Part shown: positions 58,555-64,000 of the stretch, piece by piece | Layout: every line of letters begins with the position of its first letter | How positions within the stretch are numbered: the first letter of the stretch is position 1 | Assembly (NCBI RefSeq): GCF_900055185.1 | Contig: NZ_FIZX01000007.1 | Coordinates: 1-64,000 of the forward strand | Source: Grimontia celer | GTDB taxonomy: Bacteria > Pseudomonadota > Gammaproteobacteria > Enterobacterales > Vibrionaceae | Reading direction: 5' to 3' | Length of the DNA: 64,000 bases | Made by a program: the position numbers and the translations under genes | The notes under the pieces: generated by a model | Database searches by the model: none | What the model saw: only the letters and a program-made list of their open reading frames with translations | What the model was told of the DNA's origin: nothing

Positions 58555-59202
58555 ATGTCCCTTGAATGCCCTCTATGTAAATCTGCTGATATAGCCGATT
58601 TCGAGCAGGATAGACGTCGCCGTTACTTCCGTTGTCAGGAATGCTATCTGGTCTTTGCAGACCCTGAGTGCCTGTTATCACCGGAGGAAGAAAAAGCCGT
58701 TTACGACAAACATGAAAATGTCGTGGAAGATGAAGGCTATCGACGTTTCCTAAGCCGTCTCGCGACACCGCTTATGGAAAAAATGGGTGAGGGCGCCAAG
58801 CAAGGCTTAGACTTTGGATGTGGTCCCGGTCCGGCTTTAGCCGCCATGCTTGAAGAAGCCGGACACCAAATGGCTGTTTACGATCCGTATTTTGCGCCCA
58901 ACCTCAGTGTGTTGGACGCTACGTATGATTTCGTGACCTGTACAGAAGCCATTGAACACTTTTATATGCCTCACAGGGAATGGAGACAATTGCTGAGCTT
59001 GGTCAAGCCGGGAGGCTGGTTAGCCATTATGACCAAGCTCGTTATTGATGCTCCAGCTTTCAAAAGCTGGCATTACAAAAATGACCCAACCCACGTGAGT
59101 TTTTTCAGTCGCGAAACGTTCCGCTTTTTGGCCGAGCGTGATGGTCTTGACGTGGACTTTGTTGGTAACGACGTAATTTTACTGAGGAAGAAAAACGAAT
59201 GA
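58555..59202 (+). CDS. Class I SAM-dependent methyltransferase with zinc ribbon
   Basis: A 215-residue protein. The N-terminus has a CPLC...CQEC zinc-ribbon (residues 5-8 and ~28-31), then a methyltransferase domain with LDFGCGPGPALAAML (SAM loop), TEAIEHF and VKPGGWLAIMT. Substrate unknown. It overlaps yihI by four bases (ATGA), a neighbour pair that suggests a link to ribosome or rRNA work, but this is only inference. Confidence 0.9.
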   Translation: MSLECPLCKSADIADFEQDRRRRYFRCQECYLVFADPECLLSPEEEKAVYDKHENVVEDEGYRRFLSRLATPLMEKMGEGAKQGLDFGCGPGPALAAMLEEAGHQMAVYDPYFAPNLSVLDATYDFVTCTEAIEHFYMPHREWRQLLSLVKPGGWLAIMTKLVIDAPAFKSWHYKNDPTHVSFFSRETFRFLAERDGLDVDFVGNDVILLRKKNE

Positions 59203-59744
59203 CCCGCAAGAAAAAAGCCCGCAAAGTTGGCTCTGAAGGTCCTGCGCAATACAGCGAGAAGTCGCTGACCAAAGAAGACATTGCTGCGCTGGCACGCAAG
59301 CGTAAGAGCAAGCGCAAAGGTCTGAAGTCTGGCTCACGCCACTCGGAAGGCAAAGCCGCGCAACAGCGTCAGGCGCAGGCACAACGCGACCCGCGTCTGG
59401 GCAGCAAAAAGCCTATCCAGTTGGTGGTAGAAGCCAAACCACATCCAAAATCTGCAGAAGCGAAGAAGGCCCGTCGCCTGAGCGCTGAGCAGGAATTGGA
59501 AATGTTGGAAAATGATGCGCAACTAAATGTGCTTCTCGACCGTATTGAAAAAGGTGACAGTTTGGGCGCAGGCCTTCAGCAATATGTTGATGAGAAGCTG
59601 GATCGCATCGAGGTGCTAATGAAGCAATTGGGTCTGTTCGAAGAGGACGAGCCTGAAGCGGAAGAAGCACCGAAGAAAAACAAACGCCGCGGCGATGACG
59701 ATTTGCTGGCGGAGTTTGAAAACTTCAAATTTGACCAGGAGTAA
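59199..59744 (+). CDS. yihI: Der GTPase-activating protein YihI
   Basis: A 181-residue highly charged protein; E. coli YihI activates the ribosome-assembly GTPase Der. Basic N-terminal part (MTRKKKARKVGSEGPAQYSE, RKRKSKRKGLKSGSR) and conserved acidic C-terminal region with LSAEQELEMLENDAQLNVLLDRIEKG. Overlaps the methyltransferase gene; the DUF2489 gene follows immediately. Confidence 0.94.
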   Translation: MTRKKKARKVGSEGPAQYSEKSLTKEDIAALARKRKSKRKGLKSGSRHSEGKAAQQRQAQAQRDPRLGSKKPIQLVVEAKPHPKSAEAKKARRLSAEQELEMLENDAQLNVLLDRIEKGDSLGAGLQQYVDEKLDRIEVLMKQLGLFEEDEPEAEEAPKKNKRRGDDDLLAEFENFKFDQE

Positions 59745-60242
59745 GTGTTGGAAATTCTTCCTATAGGTGTTGTGGCACTTGGTGGTGCCATCATTCTCGG
59801 TTTGGCTGTTTATGCAGGTTGGTTGTTGTCGAAACTTCGCCATCAAACCAAAATGCAGGAAAAGGCGATGAACGCCGCGATTAAACAACGCAACGAGAAA
59901 ATCATTGAGAGTGTAGATGTGATTGCCATGGCGACACTGCAAGAGCAGTGCGACCTGTCAGAAGCGGCTATCCGCCTTTACATGATCATGGACCACCTGC
60001 AGGGAGAGAAGCGTGTAGAGTTCCCAGAGCGCTTCCCCGCACTTTACGAGCTGTATGATGTGGTCAAAGACATGCCACGCGGCGATGCGCGTAAGAAGAT
60101 CGAAAAGCGTGAACGTATGCGCCACGACATGGAGCGCATGAAGGCGGAATCCCGACTGCAGCAGGCCATTCATACTGAGCTTGAAGAAATCCTTGCATTC
60201 ACTGGTGCGAAAATGACGCCAGTGCGTACTTTGGCGAGTTAA
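59745..60242 (+). CDS. DUF2489 family membrane protein
   Basis: A 165-residue protein with one N-terminal membrane helix (LPIGVVALGGAIILGLAVYAGWLL), then a charged helical cytoplasmic part (CDLSEAAIRLYMIMDHL, RFPALYELYDVVKDMPRGDARKKI). It is a DUF2489 protein, commonly found between yihI and hemN in gammaproteobacteria. Function unknown. It starts with GTG directly after yihI; TTG 59748 is an alternative. Confidence 0.88.
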   Translation: MLEILPIGVVALGGAIILGLAVYAGWLLSKLRHQTKMQEKAMNAAIKQRNEKIIESVDVIAMATLQEQCDLSEAAIRLYMIMDHLQGEKRVEFPERFPALYELYDVVKDMPRGDARKKIEKRERMRHDMERMKAESRLQQAIHTELEEILAFTGAKMTPVRTLAS

Positions 60243-60312
60243 CGACTTACCCTTAAAGGTACGATCTGACCAACAATTTTCCCGTTCCTTGTGCGGGAAC
60301 AATTCTTAGCAG

Positions 60313-60352
60313 CCGGAGAGTGTGGCAGAATTAGCCAACTTACACTTTCCGG
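60313..60352 (+). promoter_or_regulatory. Hairpin in the hemN leader
   Basis: CCGGAGAGTGT (60313-60323) pairs with ACACTTTCCGG (60342-60352) with one G-U, and TGGC/GCCA extends the stem inside. It ends 24 bases before hemN. Another small stem TTCCCG/CGGGAA lies just before, near 60278-60300. No T-run follows, so it is not a terminator. No FNR-type TTGATnnnnATCAA site was seen. Confidence 0.4.
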
Positions 60353-60376
60353 TTGTTCATTTTGGCGGGAACATAC

Positions 60377-61750
60377 ATGTCTAAGCAGCAAATTATCTGG
60401 GATCAGGCACTGATCGAGAAGTATAACTACTCAGGGCCGCGATACACCTCTTACCCAACCGCACTGGAATTCCATGAGGTTTTCACGGCGGCTGAGTTTG
60501 ATATGGCGTGTACCCAATACCCGGATCGCAATCTGTCGTTATACGTGCATATCCCGTTCTGCCACACCCTTTGTTACTACTGTGGTTGTAACAAGGTGAT
60601 CACCCGTCATGCGCACAAAGCGGATCAGTATCTTGATGCGCTGGAACTGGAAATCCGTCAACGCGCTTACTTGCTTCGCGATCGCAACGTGACACAACTG
60701 CACTGGGGCGGCGGCACGCCAACCTTCTTGACCAAGGAGCAGATCTCCCGTCTGATGTCCCTGCTGCGTGAAGAGTTTCGCCTCAATGCCGATGCAGAAA
60801 TCAGTATCGAAGTGGATCCGCGTGAGATTGAACTCGACATGCTCGACCACCTGCGCTCTGAAGGCTTCAACCGTCTAAGTATCGGCGTGCAGGATTTCGA
60901 TAAGACAGTTCAGAAAGCGGTGAACCGTGAGCAGGATGAAGACTTCATCAAAGCCATGGTGGTGCGTGCCAAAGAATTGGGTTTTCGCTCGACCAACCTG
61001 GATCTGATTTATGGCCTCCCGCACCAAGATAGTGCAACCTTTGCTAAGACATTAGAGCAGGTACTGACCATGCAGCCGGGCCGTCTGTCGGTCTTCAACT
61101 ATGCGCATTTGCCACAACTGTTTGCCGCGCAGCGGAAAATCAAAGAAGACGACCTGCCATCGCCACAGGAAAAACTGGCGATGCTGGAGCAAACCATCAG
61201 CACCCTGACTGGTGCAGGCTACCAGTTTATCGGTATGGACCACTTTGCCTTACCGAATGATGAACTGGCGGTAGCGCAGCGTGAAGGCGTCCTCCACAGA
61301 AACTTCCAGGGTTATACCACCCAAGGTGATTGCGATCTGCTGGGCTTAGGTGTGTCAGCGATTTCCATGATTGGTGATTGCTATGCACAGAACCAGAAAG
61401 AGCTGAAGAAATATTACGGTCAGGTCGACGAGCAACGCCATGCGTTGTGGAAAGGCGTGATGCTGGATGGTGATGACTTGCTTCGCCGCGAAGTCATCAA
61501 ATCGCTTATCTGCAACTTCACCCTGGACAAACGTGCGATTGAACGTGAGTTCGATGTTTCCTTCGACACCCACTTTGCGGAAGATTTGGATTTACTGCAG
61601 TGCTTTGTCGATGACGAGCTGGTAACCGTTGATGCAGATAGCGTCAAAGTAACACTGAAAGGGCGCCTGCTGATTCGCAACATCTGCATGTGCTTCGACA
61701 CTTACTTGCGTGACAGAGCGCGTCAGCAGCAGTTTTCCCGTGTGATTTAA
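60377..61750 (+). CDS. hemN: Oxygen-independent coproporphyrinogen III oxidase HemN
   Basis: A 457-residue radical-SAM enzyme that decarboxylates coproporphyrinogen III without oxygen (E. coli 457). Cluster cysteines C62, C66 and C69 with following C71 (CHTLCYYCGC), plus YTSYPTALEFH and WGGGTPTFL, mark true HemN rather than HemW. ATG 60377 gives the family start MSKQQIIWDQALIEKYN, with GGGA upstream. Confidence 0.97.
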   Translation: MSKQQIIWDQALIEKYNYSGPRYTSYPTALEFHEVFTAAEFDMACTQYPDRNLSLYVHIPFCHTLCYYCGCNKVITRHAHKADQYLDALELEIRQRAYLLRDRNVTQLHWGGGTPTFLTKEQISRLMSLLREEFRLNADAEISIEVDPREIELDMLDHLRSEGFNRLSIGVQDFDKTVQKAVNREQDEDFIKAMVVRAKELGFRSTNLDLIYGLPHQDSATFAKTLEQVLTMQPGRLSVFNYAHLPQLFAAQRKIKEDDLPSPQEKLAMLEQTISTLTGAGYQFIGMDHFALPNDELAVAQREGVLHRNFQGYTTQGDCDLLGLGVSAISMIGDCYAQNQKELKKYYGQVDEQRHALWKGVMLDGDDLLRREVIKSLICNFTLDKRAIEREFDVSFDTHFAEDLDLLQCFVDDELVTVDADSVKVTLKGRLLIRNICMCFDTYLRDRARQQQFSRVI

Positions 61751-61774
61751 TACTGTCTAACGCCACAAGAAACG

Positions 61775-61801
61775 AAAAAAGCCGCTGATAGCGGCTTTTT
61801 T
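61775..61801. terminator. Bidirectional terminator between hemN and the 37-residue ORF
   Basis: AAAAAGCCGC-TGATA-GCGGCTTTTT, with A-run and T-run on the two sides; it serves the convergent genes on both strands. Confidence 0.9.
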
Positions 61802-61820
61802 GTTGGCTGTTGATGGGGCG

Positions 61821-61934
61821 TTATACGCCGCTGCCGATGCTGAAAATAGCCAGCACCACAGCCAGAGCTGCCGCTGCCAGTTGACCTGGGCCAGCAGCAA
61901 CAATTTCATTTGCGGTAAACAGTGCGTCGAACAT
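61821..61934 (-). CDS. Small Ala-rich membrane protein (37 aa)
   Basis: A minus-strand ORF encoding MFDALFTANEIVAAGPGQLA and ending LAIFSIGSGV: one hydrophobic helix (~17-33), otherwise uncharged. An in-frame ATG at 61946 would add four residues (MRSI). AGAAG lies a few bases before the 61934 start. It has its own downstream terminator. No family recognised. Confidence 0.6.
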   Translation of the reverse strand: MFDALFTANEIVAAGPGQLAAAALAVVLAIFSIGSGV

Positions 61935-62050
61935 GATACTTCTCATCCGGCGTAAATATGGGTTTTCAACCAAGGGGATTATCAAAGCAAAGGCTTTGCA
62001 TTGACCTTGGTTGCTTAAAATTCGGCGGCATTCTACTTGAGTTTTGAACA

Positions 62051-62078
62051 AAAAAACACCGGCTTTTGCCGGTGTTTT
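62051..62078 (-). terminator. Terminator after add
   Basis: AACACCGGC-TTTT-GCCGGTGTT; on the minus strand it is followed by seven T. Located 25 bases after the add stop. Confidence 0.92.
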
Positions 62079-62103
62079 CAGGATATTTTTCAGTTAAACC
62101 GGA

Positions 62104-63108
62104 TTAACCGCGCGATACCGCTTTGGCTTTCAGCTCCGCTTTTTCGCTATCAGACAGGAACGCGATTTCCATGCCGTTCGCTTGAAGCTGAGTGATTTGC
62201 GCTTCGCTCAGACCCGCCTGCGGTGCGGCCACTTCGTACTCGTAAGGCAACTCGATACCTGATACTGCAGGGTCATCGGTGTTCAACGTTGCCAGAATGC
62301 CATGTGCCAGGAATTGTTTCACTGGGTGTGCTTCCAATGAAGCCACGGTGCTGGTTTGCACGTTAGAGGTCAGGCAAGACTCAATACCGATACGGTTCTT
62401 CGCCAGAAACTCCATCAAAGATGGATCTTCGATGGCTTTCACGCCGTGGCCGATACGGGTTGCGCCCAGCTCATTGATTGCCTGCCACATGCTTTCCGCC
62501 CCTGCCGCTTCGCCAGCGTGCACAGTCACATTCAGGTTAGCTTTGCGGACTTTGGCAAAGTGGTCGTTGAACTGGTGACCCGGTTGGCCCAGCTCGTCAC
62601 CGGCCAAATCGATAGCAACCAGGTGTTCTTTCAGTGCCAACAACGCATCCAGCTCCTGCATGCAGGCTTCCACACCAAAAGTACGGCTCATGATACCAAT
62701 CAGGTTGGTTTTCACGCCGAAGTCACGGCTACCAGCCTGAACACCATCAATCACTGCCTCCACCACACCTTGAACTGGCAGTTGGTGTTTCATCGCCATG
62801 TAGTAAGGCGAGAAGCGCAGCTCTGCATAGTCAATGCGCGCATTCAGGGCATCTTCGACGTTTTCATAGGCAACACGGCGGACCGCATCCAGATCGCCAA
62901 GTACAGCCACGCCCCAATCCAGCTTGGACAGGAAACCAACCAAATCCGGCTCGTTAGACATTACCTGAACGTGCGGGCGGAGTGCGTCGATAGTGTCAGC
63001 AGGAAGCGTCATGCCGAACTTCTGACCCAGTTCCAGAATGGTGTTAATACGAATATTGCCATCAAGGTGACGGTGCAGATCCGTCAGAGGAAGGTGGGTT
63101 GCGATCAT
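62104..63108 (-). CDS. add: Adenosine deaminase Add
   Basis: A 334-residue zinc enzyme converting adenosine to inosine (E. coli 333). Metal and catalytic motifs: [12 protein letters not shown] (HxH), [14 protein letters not shown] (His, Glu), [10 protein letters not shown] (His) and [10 protein letters not shown] (Asp pair). Single gene. GGATATTC precedes the ATG. Confidence 0.96.
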   Translation of the reverse strand: MIATHLPLTDLHRHLDGNIRINTILELGQKFGMTLPADTIDALRPHVQVMSNEPDLVGFLSKLDWGVAVLGDLDAVRRVAYENVEDALNARIDYAELRFSPYYMAMKHQLPVQGVVEAVIDGVQAGSRDFGVKTNLIGIMSRTFGVEACMQELDALLALKEHLVAIDLAGDELGQPGHQFNDHFAKVRKANLNVTVHAGEAAGAESMWQAINELGATRIGHGVKAIEDPSLMEFLAKNRIGIESCLTSNVQTSTVASLEAHPVKQFLAHGILATLNTDDPAVSGIELPYEYEVAAPQAGLSEAQITQLQANGMEIAFLSDSEKAELKAKAVSRG

Positions 63109-63180
63109 GTGAATATCCTTAAATCAACTTTTGGCAAGTATAAGGACTAAATACAAGGTCGTCAGTAGGGCTGGGAAAGG

Positions 63181-63202
63181 AAACCGCCTAAATAGGCGGT
63201 TT
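63181..63202 (-). terminator. Terminator after glnG
   Basis: AAACCGCCT-AAAT-AGGCGGTTT, a perfect 9-bp stem 48 bases downstream of the glnG stop; the T-run on the minus strand is short (TTTCCTTTCC). Confidence 0.75.
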
Positions 63203-63250
63203 TGAAAAGATTGTTTACCAAATTTGTTTAAATAGTGAACCAATTTGAGT

Positions 63251-64000
63251 TTATGGCATTTGAAGCTCTTTGAGCTTACGGGTCAGGGTGTTACGTCCCC
63301 AACCAAGCAGTTTTGCTGCTTCCTGCTTGTGCCCCCGGGTGTGGCTGAGTGCTTCACGCAGCAAGATACGTTCAAATTCAGGCAAGGCTTCACGGAGCAG
63401 GTTGTCATCACCGTTATCCAGCGACAGACGAGCCCATTGGGATAGCGCGGCCTGCCAGCTGTCACCTTCGCCGGTACTTTCCATTGATTCAGGCTGCATC
63501 AGCTCTGGTGGTAAGTCTTCGGGCAAAATTTCTTTACCGCTCGCCATCACTGTCAGCCAGCGACAGGTGTTTTCAAGCTGGCGTACGTTACCTGGCCAGG
63601 AAAGACCTGACATTAAATCCAGTGTGGTCGGGTGCAGTGATTTGACTTCGATATCGAGCTCATCAGAAGCGCGTTTGAGAAAGTGTTTGGCGAGTTGACC
63701 GATGTCCTGACGACGCTCACGAAGTGGCGGCAGGTGAACACGAATCACGTTCAGGCGGTGGAACAAGTCTTCACGAAAACTGCCTTCAGCCACCAACCTT
63801 TCAAGGTTTTGGTGGGTTGCTGCAATGATGCGGACATCCACATTAATGGCCTGATGGCCGCCGACACGATAAAACTGCCCATCGGCCAGCACGCGCAGCA
63901 AACGGGTTTGGATATCCAGCGGCATATCACCGATTTCATCCAGAAACAGGGTGCCGCCATTGGCTTGCTCAAAGCGACCCTGACGGACATTGTTGGCGCC
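63251..64000 (-). CDS. glnG: Nitrogen regulator NtrC (GlnG), C-terminal part
   Basis: The last 250 residues of NtrC, a sigma-54 activator and response regulator; the gene runs off the window. The edge cuts at the end of the GAFTGA loop (the window protein begins [20 protein letters not shown]). Walker B is [11 protein letters not shown], followed by [14 protein letters not shown] (sensor 1), [21 protein letters not shown] and a C-terminal Fis-type helix-turn-helix ([23 protein letters not shown]). The receiver domain lies beyond 64000. Confidence 0.95.
   Translation of the reverse strand, partial: GANNVRQGRFEQANGGTLFLDEIGDMPLDIQTRLLRVLADGQFYRVGGHQAINVDVRIIAATHQNLERLVAEGSFREDLFHRLNVIRVHLPPLRERRQDIGQLAKHFLKRASDELDIEVKSLHPTTLDLMSGLSWPGNVRQLENTCRWLTVMASGKEILPEDLPPELMQPESMESTGEGDSWQAALSQWARLSLDNGDDNLLREALPEFERILLREALSHTRGHKQEAAKLLGWGRNTLTRKLKELQMP

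Noticed and set aside
60243-60376. FNR site in front of hemN
   Set aside because: No TTGAT-N4-ATCAA match was found in the leader.
62356-63150. 264-codon plus-strand frame opposite add
   Set aside because: Antisense shadow of adenosine deaminase; no ribosome-binding site or family features.

Overview
The window is a stretch of bacterial chromosome from a gammaproteobacterium of the family Vibrionaceae. The evidence is a 5S rRNA and regulatory RNAs (Spot 42, RyhB, CsrB) of vibrio/enteric type, plus a gene order (thiCEFSGH, aminopeptidase P, LysR, Bcr-type MFS, tsrA, rmuC, ubiEJB, tatABC; later recQ, polA, engB, hemN) that I recall from Vibrio cholerae chromosome 1. Within the family, Grimontia, Enterovibrio or Photobacterium are my guesses; the sequence read by eye does not settle this. 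It is almost entirely core genome: no prophage, insertion sequence, integron or CRISPR array was seen.

Layout. 0-1.2 kb: end of a ribosomal RNA operon (23S 3' end, 5S, tRNA-Asp, a 44-codon membrane ORF, tRNA-Trp and a decayed tRNA copy). 1.2-7.4 kb: crcB, then a TPP riboswitch driving thiCEFSGH. 7.5-13.4 kb: lipoprotein, aminopeptidase P, a divergent LysR/MFS pair, the H-NS-like regulator gene tsrA behind a possibly structured leader, and an EamA transporter. 13.5-22 kb: rmuC, a nested inverted-repeat element, ubiE-ubiJ-ubiB, tatABC, tatD, hemB. 22-26.9 kb: asnC, a large periplasmic-sensor GGDEF/EAL protein, rsmJ and a 30-residue membrane protein. 27-39 kb: hemCDXY (minus) divergent from cyaA, then cyaY, lptM, lysA, dapF, a DUF484 gene, xerC, yigB. 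39.2-41.6 kb: a four-gene bufferin-type copper RiPP operon (minus). 42-51.4 kb: uvrD, a DUF2780 gene, ggt, rarD, recQ, a DUF3630 gene, yhhQ behind a probable preQ1-I riboswitch, and a GNAT gene. 51.4-58.5 kb is dense in regulatory RNA: RyhB with a Fur box, elbB, an oriC-like cluster of Dam sites and DnaA boxes before polA, Spot 42, a second sRNA candidate, engB, cytochrome c4, and a CsrB-family RNA. 58.5-64 kb: methyltransferase, yihI, DUF2489 gene, hemN, a 37-residue membrane protein, add, and the 3' part of glnG.

Functional themes are cofactor synthesis (thiamine, tetrapyrroles, ubiquinone, lysine/diaminopimelate), DNA replication and repair (polA, uvrD, recQ, rmuC, xerC), protein export (Tat) and global post-transcriptional control. 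The least ordinary items are the Dam/DnaA cluster upstream of polA, the structured leader before tsrA, the preQ1-I candidate, the sRNA candidate next to Spot 42, the bufferin operon and the nested-repeat element before ubiE.
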